A stretch of 64,000 nt of DNA from Halorubrum salsamenti (lineage in GTDB: Archaea; Halobacteriota; Halobacteria; Halobacteriales; Haloferacaceae): NCBI RefSeq assembly GCF_007671685.1, contig NZ_VCNL01000004.1:62001-126000 (forward strand), written 5' to 3'. Made by a program: the position numbers and the translations under genes. Of this stretch, positions 8,948 to 17,344 are shown piece by piece (within the stretch, counting starts at the first letter, position 1; each line of letters opens with the position of its first letter). Under the pieces are notes generated by a model. It ran no database searches. It was not told the DNA's origin and saw only the letters and a program-made list of their open reading frames with translations.

Positions 8948-9793
8948 ATGTCTTCGACAGACACGGAGCGACCAACGATAACCCAGTTTACCGACCCGAT
9001 GTGTACGTGGTGCTGGGGTTCAGAACCCATCATTCGGCGTCTCCGAACCGTACTCGCAGACCAGGTAGAGTTCAGATACGTCATGGGCGGGTTAGTGGAA
9101 GATTTCGACGAGTTCCACGACGCGGCCAACGACATCGCAGAACCTAGTGATGTTGCGCCACACTGGGAGGAAGCGTCTCGAATTCACGGAATGCCGGTCG
9201 ATACGCAGATCTTCGAGACTGATCCAGCACAGTCGACGTACCCCGCAAGCAAGGCATTCACCGCTGCACGCCAACAGGACACCGAACTGGCGAATCGGTA
9301 TCTGCGCCGCCTTCGTGAGGTGTACGCGACTCAGGTCCGTAACGTCAACCACCGAGAAGAGCAGGTGAAAATCGCGGAGTCGGTCGGCCTTGATGTCGAT
9401 GAGTTCACGACAGCACTGGATAACGGAATTGCTCAAGCAGCATTCGAGCAGGATCTTTCTCGAACCCGCCAAGCGGGAGTTCGGGCGTTCCCGACGTATC
9501 ACATCGAGGGACCAGCCGGTGAAAAGCAGGTATCAGGGTTCCAGATGTTCGAGGAACTGATGACCGCACTGAAGACAGTCGACCCTACCTTGGAACAGTT
9601 ATCCACCCCGTCGGTGCCGAAATTCATCGCCGAATACGAACCCGTTGCGACGCGGGAAGTCGCTGAAGTGTATGAACTCGACGATGGGAAAGCGCGACAG
9701 GTGCTGGAATCGTTCGTCGATGACGGATCTGTTCGCCGTGAAGCCCGTGGAAATGGCTTCTTCTGGTATTCGAATAACGGAGGGGATCGCTGA
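8948..9793 (+). CDS. DsbA-family thioredoxin-fold oxidoreductase with C-terminal helix-turn-helix-like region
   Basis: The CxxC motif sits in the context DPMCTWCWGSEP near residue 19, as in the DsbA/SpxH-like group of predicted disulfide isomerases rather than the FrnE group. The cis-proline signature is seen in VRAFPTYHIEG, near residue 180. There is no signal peptide, so it acts in the cytoplasm. The last 60 residues (REVAEVYELDDGKARQVL, then DGSVRREARGNGFFWY) resemble a small winged helix. It is first in an overlapping operon with the GST-like protein, citrate synthase and AzlCD, and its stop overlaps the next start by one base. Confidence 0.85.
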   Translation: MSSTDTERPTITQFTDPMCTWCWGSEPIIRRLRTVLADQVEFRYVMGGLVEDFDEFHDAANDIAEPSDVAPHWEEASRIHGMPVDTQIFETDPAQSTYPASKAFTAARQQDTELANRYLRRLREVYATQVRNVNHREEQVKIAESVGLDVDEFTTALDNGIAQAAFEQDLSRTRQAGVRAFPTYHIEGPAGEKQVSGFQMFEELMTALKTVDPTLEQLSTPSVPKFIAEYEPVATREVAEVYELDDGKARQVLESFVDDGSVRREARGNGFFWYSNNGGDR

Positions 9794-10770
9794 TGGGACT
9801 GCTCCACAACGGTGAGTGGGAACCCGATGCCACGCGGGACCAGTACGTTCACGACACCTTTGACGAGCATGTCGGGAATTCCGGAGACGCCGAATTTCCC
9901 GCGGAAGCAGGCCGATACCACCTCTACATTTCCCGGGCCTGCCCGTGGGCGCATAGAACGGCGCTCGCCCGGCGTCTACTCGGTCTCGAAGACGTGATCT
10001 CAGTAGACGTCGTCGATCCTGTCCGCCACGAACAGGGCTGGGAGTTCTCGCCGAAGAAGCCGAATTGTACTCCGGACTCGGTACGCGGCCACGACACTCT
10101 CTATGAGGTCTACCAAGAGGCTGCCACCGACTACACCGGCCGAGTGACCGTTCCCATCCTCTACGACCGGGAAACCGACGCTATCGTCCACGAGGAGTCA
10201 GCAGCGATTGCCCGGATGCTCGCCACGGAATTCGGTGATTACGCGTCGAAACCGAGGGATCTCTACCCTGAGTCCCTCCGAGAGGAGATCGACGAGGCTA
10301 TCGAAGACATCCACTCCTCGATCAACAGCGGCGTCTACCGAGCCGGATTCGCCGACTCGCAGGCCGCCTATGAAGAGGCCGTACAGGAGCTCTTTGATGC
10401 GATGTCTCGATGGGACGAGACCCTCTCCACCCGCCGATACGTCGTTGGTGACCAGCTCACCCTTGCAGACGTGTTCCTCTTCCCGACGCTGTATCGGTTC
10501 GACGCTGTCTACCACACTCACTTCAAGTGTAACGTCTGTCAGCTAATCGACTTCGACCACCTCTGGGCCTACGCCCGAGACATCTACCAAACGGATGGGG
10601 TCCCCGAGACCTGTAACATGAACCACGTCAAGGAACACTACTATCGCAGTCACGACGACATCAATCCAACCGGATTCGTCCCGGTAGGACCCGAACTGAA
10701 TTGGGAAACCCCGCATGAACGAGGCGAGTTATCCGACGAGTCTACTGCGATTAACGAGGCAAACACATGA
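9793..10770 (+). CDS. Xi-class glutathione transferase / glutathionyl-hydroquinone reductase-like
   Basis: The length (325 residues) and motifs match the ECM4/YqjG family: a thioredoxin-like N-terminal domain with the catalytic Cys in SRACPWAHRTAL, then an all-helical domain with YVVGDQLTLADVFLFPTLYRFD. Bacterial relatives remove glutathione from glutathionyl-hydroquinones. Haloarchaea are known to use gamma-glutamylcysteine instead of glutathione, so the physiological thiol is probably different. The gene is translationally coupled to the DsbA-like gene upstream and to citrate synthase downstream (4-bp overlap), pointing to a common thiol or quinone task. Confidence 0.88.
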   Translation: MGLLHNGEWEPDATRDQYVHDTFDEHVGNSGDAEFPAEAGRYHLYISRACPWAHRTALARRLLGLEDVISVDVVDPVRHEQGWEFSPKKPNCTPDSVRGHDTLYEVYQEAATDYTGRVTVPILYDRETDAIVHEESAAIARMLATEFGDYASKPRDLYPESLREEIDEAIEDIHSSINSGVYRAGFADSQAAYEEAVQELFDAMSRWDETLSTRRYVVGDQLTLADVFLFPTLYRFDAVYHTHFKCNVCQLIDFDHLWAYARDIYQTDGVPETCNMNHVKEHYYRSHDDINPTGFVPVGPELNWETPHERGELSDESTAINEANT

Positions 10771-11897
10771 CTGATTCGCTCAACCCCGGCCTGGAAGGTG
10801 TCGCTGTTGCGGAAACGCGCCTGAGTCAGATCAACGGTGGACAGGGGAACCTGGCTATTCGAGGGTTCCCAATAGACGAACTCGCCGGTAACGCGCGCTA
10901 CGAGGAGACGGTCTTCCTCCTGCTGAACGGCCGGCTACCGACTTCGACGGAATATGCCGACTTCAGGGATGAACTGTCGTCACACCGACAGATTAGTGAG
11001 GAGGTTCAGGCTGTTCTCCGGCGTGCGGCCCGAGAGGAGAAGCCGGCAATGGATGCCCTCCGGATGGGCGTCGCCGCAGCGAACCTCGGCGTTACAGAGC
11101 AAGATCAAGGTGAAGACGTCCGACGAGTGATCGCGGTTTTTCCCACTATTGTAGCGACGTACTGGCGATACCGTCAGGGAAAGGAACCGGTCACTCCCCG
11201 CGACGACCTGGGACACACGGCAAATTACCTCTATATGCTCACGGGCGAAGAACCGTCCGAAGCCCAAGTTGCCGGGCTCGAAACCTATCTTAATACTGTC
11301 GCCGACCACGGATTGAACGCGTCCACATTCAGCGCACGCGTGGTCGTCTCTACAGGATCGGATCTCGTCTCTGCGGTGACGGCTGCGGTCGGGACGCTCA
11401 AGGGCCCTCTCCACGGGGGTGCACCTGGTCCAGTTTTGGAAATGCTTCGGGAAGTGTATGAAACAGGCGATGCAGAAAGGTATGTCCGCGAAACGTTGGA
11501 CGCTGGAGAGCGCCTGATGGGATTCGGTCACCGCGTGTATCGCGCACGTGACCCGAGGGCAGCTGTACTCGAATCAGCTGCGAAGCGCTTCTACATCGAC
11601 GGCGGCGACGCCGACTTCTTCGATGCTGCTCAAGAGTTCGAGGATATCGCTACTGACCTGTTATCGGAACACATGCCTGATCGGCAGTTAGAGACAAATG
11701 TAGAGTTCTACACCGCCATTCTACTCGACGGCGTCGGTATTCCGAAAGACCTCTTCACGGCCACGTTCGCTATCTCCCGAGTCGGTGGCTGGACGGCTCA
11801 CGCACTGGAACAGATGGATGACAACCGGCTGATCCGGCCTTCGTCTCACTACGTCGGTGACACACAACGGTCGTGGACACCGGTTGCTGAACGGTAA
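10767..11897 (+). CDS. Citrate synthase / 2-methylcitrate synthase family protein
   Basis: A 376-residue member of the dimeric citrate synthase family. Catalytic motifs are visible: GPLHGGAPG with the first active-site His, GFGHRVYRARDPRA with the second His and arginine, and NVEFYTAILL for the region holding the catalytic acid. It condenses acetyl-CoA or propionyl-CoA with a 2-oxoacid. Its place inside a redox operon rather than among TCA genes suggests a second, specialised copy; whether oxaloacetate or another oxoacid is used cannot be told from the sequence. It overlaps the GST-like gene by 4 bp and precedes azlC by 17 bp. Confidence 0.85.
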   Translation: MTDSLNPGLEGVAVAETRLSQINGGQGNLAIRGFPIDELAGNARYEETVFLLLNGRLPTSTEYADFRDELSSHRQISEEVQAVLRRAAREEKPAMDALRMGVAAANLGVTEQDQGEDVRRVIAVFPTIVATYWRYRQGKEPVTPRDDLGHTANYLYMLTGEEPSEAQVAGLETYLNTVADHGLNASTFSARVVVSTGSDLVSAVTAAVGTLKGPLHGGAPGPVLEMLREVYETGDAERYVRETLDAGERLMGFGHRVYRARDPRAAVLESAAKRFYIDGGDADFFDAAQEFEDIATDLLSEHMPDRQLETNVEFYTAILLDGVGIPKDLFTATFAISRVGGWTAHALEQMDDNRLIRPSSHYVGDTQRSWTPVAER

Positions 11898-11914
11898 CGT
11901 GGTGACTATCGAAT

Positions 11915-12676
11915 ATGGCTCAAACGAACACGGAATCAGGTGAAGATTCGTCGGCCGGCGATGAGGACATGTCAGCGGAGACTGAGAGCGAACAGGTAGG
12001 GTTTTCTCGGAACGGTGTCCGGGCTGGCTTCGTCACGTGCGTTCCCGTCGCGCTCGGAGTCGGTGCCTATGGCCTCGTGTTTGGCGTACTCGCGCGTGAG
12101 GCCGGTCTGAGTCTCCTCACTGCCGTGGTAATGAGTGCGACCGTGTTGGCAGGGGCAGCACAACTCATCGCAGTCGGTCTGTGGGACTGGCCGATTCCCG
12201 TCGTCGCCGTCGTCGGAACAACGCTGGTGGTGAACCTCCGTTACCTCCTGATGGGGGCGTCGTTGCGCCCGTGGTTTACGCGGCTCTCGTCTCGACAGGC
12301 GTATATGAGCCTCTTCTTCATGGCGGACGAGAACTGGGCACTCACGATTCAGGACCTCCGTGACGGTAACGGACGCGGAGCGTTTCTACTGGGAAGCGGG
12401 TTGGCAATCTGGGTTTTCTGGGTTGTCTGCACCGCTATTGGCTCGGTCGCTGGCAGCCGCATCGGGAACCCGGAAACCTACGGTCTGAGTTTCATCCTGA
12501 CGGCGATTTTCCTTGCGTTACTGGTCAGCTTCTGGGAGGGGCGAGATTCCCTCATCCCGTGGGTTGTAGCTGCCGTCGTTGCTGTCAGCGTTGATGTAGT
12601 TCTGCCCGGCCGCTGGTATATCTTGGCGGGGGGACTTGCCGCGAGTTTGACCGAGGTGACGCGTAATGTTCGGTGA
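11915..12676 (+). CDS. azlC: AzlC-family membrane protein
   Basis: After an acidic N-terminal tail of about 25 residues come seven or eight hydrophobic segments. The opening GVRAGFVTCVPVALGVGAYG and the NLRYLLMGASL motif are typical of AzlC, the large subunit of branched-chain amino acid or related small-molecule exporters. It needs AzlD, whose gene overlaps by 11 bp. In this operon it may export a thiol- or acid-containing metabolite made by the upstream enzymes, which is inference. Confidence 0.85.
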   Translation: MAQTNTESGEDSSAGDEDMSAETESEQVGFSRNGVRAGFVTCVPVALGVGAYGLVFGVLAREAGLSLLTAVVMSATVLAGAAQLIAVGLWDWPIPVVAVVGTTLVVNLRYLLMGASLRPWFTRLSSRQAYMSLFFMADENWALTIQDLRDGNGRGAFLLGSGLAIWVFWVVCTAIGSVAGSRIGNPETYGLSFILTAIFLALLVSFWEGRDSLIPWVVAAVVAVSVDVVLPGRWYILAGGLAASLTEVTRNVR

Positions 12677-12986
12677 AGTGTCGCTGACAGCGCTCGCAGT
12701 CGTGTCCGGGATGAGTATCGTCACGTACGTGACCAAGGCTGGCGGATTCTGGGCACTGGACCGAGTTGAGCCGTCTGAGTCAGTGCGAGATGGGCTCGAC
12801 GCTCTGCCTGGCGGAATTCTCGTTGCAATACTGGTTGTTCGATTGTTGGAGGGCGGCCTAAGTGAGTGGATGGCCGGAATCGTTGTGGTCGTTGTCGCCC
12901 ATAGGACGGAGAGCGTCTTGCTCGCAATGGTTGTCGGTGTTGGCACGCTCCTCATTGTCCGCGGAAGTGGTGCTAGCTTCGTCTAG
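12666..12986 (+). CDS. azlD: AzlD-family membrane protein
   Basis: A 106-residue hydrophobic protein with about four membrane segments and the AzlD-like sequence MSIVTYVTKAGGFWAL followed by LDALPGGILVAIL. It is the small partner of AzlC in an exporter complex. The start overlaps the end of azlC, as is usual for this pair. It ends the operon: the next gene, ribH-like, is convergent and ends only 7 bp away. Confidence 0.85.
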   Translation: MFGEVSLTALAVVSGMSIVTYVTKAGGFWALDRVEPSESVRDGLDALPGGILVAILVVRLLEGGLSEWMAGIVVVVVAHRTESVLLAMVVGVGTLLIVRGSGASFV

Positions 12987-12992
12987 TGGAGT

Positions 12993-13403
12993 CTACCCTG
13001 GAAGCTCTCTAACAGTATCGACGGCGGCATCAACAGCATTCACCGCGTATTCGATCCGTTCGTGTGCTTCGGCGGAGCTCATATCCGGTCCGATTACGCC
13101 GAACGTCACGGGTGTATCTCGGTCGAGGCTGACGTCGCCGAGTTTGTCAGCCGCAGTGTGGGTAACAACCTGATCGTGGTCTGTGTCACCCGTAACGACC
13201 GCCCCCAACACTGTTACAGCGTCAATTTCGTCGCACCGTGCGAGACGGTCAGCCGCAAGTGGAGTATCGTAGACCCCCGGGACGTAGACTGTTGTAGTGA
13301 TTTCAGCGTCCCGTTCTAATATTCGCTCTTGGGCTCGGTCTTCCATCTCTTCGGCCATTGTTTCGTAGAACTGTGCAATCACTAGTCCAACTGAGGCCAT
13401 CAT
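12993..13403 (-). CDS. ribH: 6,7-dimethyl-8-ribityllumazine synthase (accessory paralogue)
   Basis: The 136-residue protein aligns by eye with haloarchaeal RibH along its length: SVGLVIAQFY at the N-terminus, VPGVYDTPLAADRLAR, GAVVTGDTDHDQVV carrying the catalytic His, and TPVTFGVIGPDMSSAEA. RibH joins the ribityl pyrimidine with dihydroxybutanone phosphate in the penultimate step of riboflavin synthesis. The usual FN pair in the N-terminal motif is FY here, a change at the substrate pocket. It is not beside other riboflavin genes. It may supply flavin locally for the nearby reductases, or bind flavin without making it. Confidence 0.78.
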   Translation of the reverse strand: MMASVGLVIAQFYETMAEEMEDRAQERILERDAEITTTVYVPGVYDTPLAADRLARCDEIDAVTVLGAVVTGDTDHDQVVTHTAADKLGDVSLDRDTPVTFGVIGPDMSSAEAHERIEYAVNAVDAAVDTVRELPG

Positions 13404-13629
13404 AATCGCGGACTTCTCGTACTAACAAATGTGTTATGGTTCCCAGATCTGGGGAGATACGGGCTCTTACCAAATGTCCCGCACGGGAACCAGAGATACT
13501 CGGGCGGCGTATTCGGCTGTTTAGCCGTCATCACGGCCGAAGGTACCTGATGCCTATTACGAAAAATACTCTTCAAGTTGCCTCTGAGCTGGTCCATTAT
13601 TTCGCCACGTTGCCGTGGTTTAGCGCTCG

Positions 13630-13665
13630 AAACCTGGTATAGTGTAACTTGCCTGAAATATATTC
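13630..13665 (+). promoter_or_regulatory. Shared upstream motif A, copy 2 (before the DoxX/MFS genes)
   Basis: The ungapped 36-bp partner of 8889-8924, identical at 30 positions, with the same 20-bp spacing between aaacctg and tgcctgaaatatattc. It lies 30 bp before the ATG at 13695, much like copy 1 before the DsbA gene. The rest of 13404-13694 holds nothing recognisable. Confidence 0.65.
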
Positions 13666-13694
13666 GTCAAGCAGTCGTATCACCTCATGCGACG

Positions 13695-13784
13695 ATGTCA
13701 GCAAACGACAGTCGAACCGCGACGGTTGGAATCGCACGGACGAACAGTAACCCACGAGTCTCCAGTACGGAAGGTGATGCCTGA
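13695..13784 (+). CDS. Small leader-like ORF coupled to the DoxX gene
   Basis: A 29-codon frame starts with ATG 30 bp after motif A, and its TGA overlaps the ATG of the DoxX gene by one base. The product (MSANDSRTATVGIAR...) has no recognised feature. The position relative to motif A, mirroring the DsbA start, suggests it is the first translated frame of the transcript. It could be a leader peptide or a remnant gene. Confidence 0.4.
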   Translation: MSANDSRTATVGIARTNSNPRVSSTEGDA

Positions 13785-14200
13785 TGGTGTTCTCTTCCGC
13801 GATGGCTGGGACGGCGTTCCTCGTAGGTCGAGTGCTGTTCGCACTCGTCATTGGCTACCTCGCGCTGGGTAACTTGCTTGACCTCGAATCCTCGGTCGGC
13901 TACGCCAAAAGCAAGGGAGCTCCGCTGGCAACGATCAGCGTCCCGATAGGAAGCTTCGGCCTGATCGCCGGCGCGCTCGCAATCCTCACCGGGATCTTTC
14001 CCGCTGTCGGCGCACTAGCAGTGATCGCCTTCCTCGTCCCGATCACGGTCATCATGCACGACTTCTGGACCATGGAAGGACAGGACCGGCAGAACGAACA
14101 GATTCACTTCTTGAAAAACATCGGGCTGATCGGGAGCGCGTTAGTCTTCCTCACGCTCTCTCCGATTGCCTGGCCTCTCGCAGTTGGCGTTGGACTCTAA
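13784..14200 (+). CDS. DoxX-family membrane protein
   Basis: A 138-residue protein with four hydrophobic segments and the DoxX-type pattern: GRVLFALVIGYLALGN, then GSFGLIAGALAILTG and a loop with HDFW before the last pair of helices (EQIHFLKNIGLIG). DoxX proteins are linked to thiosulfate/quinone oxidoreduction in Acidianus and to membrane redox and thiol stress complexes in bacteria; the exact reaction here is unknown. It is followed 20 bp later by the MFS gene. Confidence 0.85.
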   Translation: MVFSSAMAGTAFLVGRVLFALVIGYLALGNLLDLESSVGYAKSKGAPLATISVPIGSFGLIAGALAILTGIFPAVGALAVIAFLVPITVIMHDFWTMEGQDRQNEQIHFLKNIGLIGSALVFLTLSPIAWPLAVGVGL

Positions 14201-14220
14201 AATAGAGGGGAATAACCGAG

Positions 14221-15057
14221 ATGTCACCGAGTACTGAGCGATCAGTAGGAGTCCCATGGCGTTCGCCGGTTTTGATCGCCATCCTCGCGGCCACACTAAT
14301 GACACCGATGGACGTGCCGCTAATCAGCTCGGCGCTCCCCGAAATTCGATCCGTATTCGGCGTCTCCGAGTCTCGCGCTGGCCTGTTCGTCACACTGTAC
14401 GCTCTCCCCGGGATACTGCTTGCTCCGGTCATCGGCGCGCTCGCCGACCGCATCGGTCGGCGGTACGTCCTCTCAGGGGCCCTTGCCATCTTCGGGCTCG
14501 CCGGCACCGCCATCGCGTTCACGAGCGATTTCACGGTCGCACTGGCCCTGCGTGTCTTTCAGGGGTTCGCCGCCGGGAGTATCCTCGCAGCCCTTGCGAT
14601 GACCGCGGTCGGCGACCGATACTCTGGCCGGCAACATGACTCCGTCATGGGAATCACGTCGGCTACGCTCTCTCTCGGGACCGCAGCCTATCCCGTGGTT
14701 GGGGGATATCTCGCAGCTCGCGCCTGGAACGCGCCGTTCCTCATGTACGCGTTCACGCTTCCGGTTGCGGGATTGGTTCTATTCGCGTTCGACGATGGCG
14801 AAACGACACCTAGTAGTAATGATCGCGGCTACATCCGTGAGGCCGTCAGTCTCGTTCCGACTCGTCGAGCCTTCACGCTGTACGGCATCATGTTCGTCTC
14901 CTTCACTTTTCTCTTCGGTGGGTTATACACCGCTCTGCCTTTTTATCTCGCTGATGCGTTCGGCTTCACCTCCACAACGATAGGACTCGTTACCAGCACA
15001 GTCCTACTGGTTACAGCAATCGTCTCAACGCAGAACGGCTGTGTTGAATCGCTGTAA
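14221..15057 (+). pseudogene. MFS exporter, 5' part, interrupted by an insertion sequence
   Basis: Codons 1-272 encode the first eight or so membrane segments of a drug-type major facilitator, with the loop signature GALADRIGRRYVL between helices 2 and 3. At 15036 the frame runs into the IS left end and adds six foreign residues before a stop. Removing 15037-15984 (the IS plus one copy of its 8-bp target duplication) joins Asn272 directly to GKLAGRAS in the same frame and restores a normal protein of about 395 residues. The insertion is therefore recent. The truncated product lacks the last four helices and is probably inactive. Confidence 0.9.
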
Positions 15058-15976
15058 GGCGGAGAGATTCACTGTGTGACGAAGCGTTTGATGTTATAGA
15101 CGACACACATCAGCGCGATTTCGCGGAACTCGCGGAACCACGACCGCGCTCGCACGGCGAAGCCGAGCGAGCGCTTCACAGCCGAGTTCACGGTTTCAGT
15201 CATAGAGCGCTGATTGTAGCGTTTATCGTCGATTCTGGCGTTGTGCGCGTGGTCGTACGGTGCGAAGATGCGGTGCTTGATCAGCGGTCTGATCCCGAGC
15301 TCACGCAGACCTTCGCGGAGAGATTGCTTGTCGTAGCCCTTATCGGCCGCAAGAGACCGCAGATCGCCCGCGTTCCGGCGGGCGATCTGCTCAGCGAGGT
15401 CTGCGTCGCTTCCTTCTCGATTCGTTGAGCAGTGAACGTCAATGACGGCCTGCGACGCTGTATCGACGAGTTTCGTGACTTTGAGCTTCTGAACGCGGTA
15501 GCTGATCCGCTGGCAGTAGTGGCGGCTCGCTGGTGAACGGTCGTAGAACGTGGCGTCAATCGCGGCGTGTTCGGAAAGATTGTGCAGCTGCGCCGACTGG
15601 CGCAGCAGCACTCGACAGACGCTCATGCTGATCCGGTCGAACGCCTTACATAACGTGGACGGCGCGGGGAGATCGGCCGCGTTGAGGCCGATCTCCCCCG
15701 TTATTTGTGGCATCTCTTTGAGCAGGTCGATCGTCATACGGTACGATGAATCGAGGTAAATCCGCAGACAGTGAAGGGAAACGAGTGCATAGTCGGCGAA
15801 TCCGCCGCCACCTTCCGGGGCGGCGGATTCGTCTCCATCGCCAGTAACTCTTTGAGCAACCGGCACAACTTCCCCGATGAAGCGGGAGATCTGCGTCATG
15901 AACAACCGCATTCTCCCGCTTCAACTCCTTTGATTTAGCGGCCTACCTCGCTGGTGTATGGCGATTCAACACAGCC
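15037..15976 (-). mobile_element. Complete IS5-family insertion sequence, about 940 bp
   Basis: Both ends carry the perfect 16-bp inverted repeat ggctgtgttgaatcgc (15037-15052 and its complement at 15961-15976). They are flanked by the 8-bp direct repeat cgcagaac (15029-15036 and 15977-15984), the target duplication. It holds a single transposase gene on the minus strand. Length, single ORF and 8-bp duplication fit the ISH1-like haloarchaeal subgroup of IS5. It splits an MFS gene. Confidence 0.93.
15069..15911 (-). CDS. IS5-family transposase
   Basis: A full-length 280-residue DDE transposase. Visible catalytic neighbourhoods are AAIDATFYDRS (first Asp), SLAADKGYDKQSL (second Asp) and the late block with YNQRSMTETVNSAVKRSLG (Glu in the Y-R-E signature). 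The N-terminal third has the DUF4096-like region of IS5 proteins. The reading frame is intact, so the element may still be active. Confidence 0.92.
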   Translation of the reverse strand: MRLFMTQISRFIGEVVPVAQRVTGDGDESAAPEGGGGFADYALVSLHCLRIYLDSSYRMTIDLLKEMPQITGEIGLNAADLPAPSTLCKAFDRISMSVCRVLLRQSAQLHNLSEHAAIDATFYDRSPASRHYCQRISYRVQKLKVTKLVDTASQAVIDVHCSTNREGSDADLAEQIARRNAGDLRSLAADKGYDKQSLREGLRELGIRPLIKHRIFAPYDHAHNARIDDKRYNQRSMTETVNSAVKRSLGFAVRARSWFREFREIALMCVVYNIKRFVTQ

Positions 15977-15984
15977 CGCAGAAC

Positions 15985-16356
15985 GGAAAGCTGGCGGGTA
16001 GAGCTTCGACGACGACTCTGCTTACCGCCGGCTTTTCCCTGTACGCACTCGGCTTTCTCGCCGTCGCCCTCGCAGGTACTTCCCGGCTGCTAATCGGCGG
16101 ACTACTCGTATTCGGTGCCGGGAGTGGTCTCGTCACTCCCACGCTCTTCACCAGGATCAGTGTCCTAGCTCCAGAGGAAGTTCGTGCCGGTGTAATGAGT
16201 CTCCAGACAACGACCATCGGGATTAGCCAAGCTGTTGGCCCCGCATTGTTCGCACTTCTCGGAGGAACAATCGGCTACCAGGGCACGCTCCTTTCAGGGA
16301 GCGCCGGAGCAGCCGTTGGAGCTGCTGTTCTGAGCATCTTTGTATACGATTACTGA
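15985..16356 (+). pseudogene. MFS exporter, 3' part after the insertion
   Basis: This segment continues the frame of the 14221 gene (GKLAGRASTTTLLTAGFSLY...) and encodes the last four membrane helices, ending IFVYDY. An ATG at 15958, partly inside the IS end, opens the same frame and could in principle give a 132-residue fragment, but a half transporter is not expected to work. Confidence 0.88.
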
Positions 16357-16398
16357 TAAGAATAAATATTTATACTGGACTATGAGGATTCGGGACGT

Positions 16399-17325
16399 AT
16401 GGCCAGTGAACAGTCTGACAGAACTCAGGTTGCAACTGACGCTGAATCGGCGTTTATGACCCTGAGCAACAATCTCCGGTTAGAGATTCTGCTCGCGCTG
16501 TGGGACGCCCCAGGTTTTTCGTTATCATTTTCCGAGCTCCGTAAAAAAGTGGGTGAGCGTGACTCGGGCAGCTTCACCTACCATCTCTCAGAGCTACAGG
16601 ATCAATTCGTCGCTAAGACCGACGACGGCTACGAACTACAGTACCCCGGCCACCGCGTTCTCGACGCAATTCAGAGCGGAGTCTTTCACGATCAGGTAAC
16701 GGTCGGGCCGGTCGAGTTAGACGAGGACTGCCGGGAGTGCGGAGAGCAACTGACCTTCGAATACGACACCGATTACATCGCCCGGATTCGTTGTCCAGAT
16801 TGTGGGAACCGGGCGTTAGAGTGGCCGTTCGACCCCGGTGGCATCGCTGACCGCGACAACGACGCCATCGTTGCGGCCTTCGACCGACGAACGGAACTCA
16901 TCTGGTCATGCGCCCTTGACGGGATCTGTCCGTTCTGCGCGGGCCCAGTCGACCGCGAGTTAACCAGTCGCGTCCACGAGCAGGGAGCATGTATCGGTGT
17001 TATCGAGCAACTCGAACGGTACGACGAGTACTTCGCCCGCGACCATCCTGCGGTCGTCGCCGTTGACTGCGAGCGATGTAGTTTCTACAGCTTCATTCCG
17101 GTCGGTGTCGTCCTGCTGACGCGTCCGGCAGTCACTGGCCAGCTTCACGAAGCCGATATCGACGTCCAAGAGACGCCGCTGTGGGATCTTGGGTTCGTGG
17201 TTGACTCTGATGCCGTCACGGTCCAGCAAAGAGACCCGATGTGCGTCGAAGTGTCGATTCCGGATGCGACGGAATCGGTGGCGTTCACTGTCAAAGAGTC
17301 GCTCACTGTCACCACCAAGGATTGA
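16399..17325 (+). CDS. Winged-helix regulator with two zinc ribbons (second paralogue)
   Basis: The layout is that of the protein at 7904: an ArsR-like winged helix (SAFMTLSNNLRLEILLAL, then SFTYHLSELQDQFV) and two cysteine sets, CREC with CPDC and CPFC with CERC. It ends with a similar ETPLWDLGF segment. Between the two regulator genes lie the DsbA-GST-citrate synthase operon and the DoxX/MFS genes. An A+T-rich promoter (ataaatatttatac) precedes it. The two paralogues may bind related sites, although motifs A and B could also belong to other regulators. Confidence 0.8.
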   Translation: MASEQSDRTQVATDAESAFMTLSNNLRLEILLALWDAPGFSLSFSELRKKVGERDSGSFTYHLSELQDQFVAKTDDGYELQYPGHRVLDAIQSGVFHDQVTVGPVELDEDCRECGEQLTFEYDTDYIARIRCPDCGNRALEWPFDPGGIADRDNDAIVAAFDRRTELIWSCALDGICPFCAGPVDRELTSRVHEQGACIGVIEQLERYDEYFARDHPAVVAVDCERCSFYSFIPVGVVLLTRPAVTGQLHEADIDVQETPLWDLGFVVDSDAVTVQQRDPMCVEVSIPDATESVAFTVKESLTVTTKD

Positions 17326-17344
17326 CGATAGGGTGTAAGAAGAA

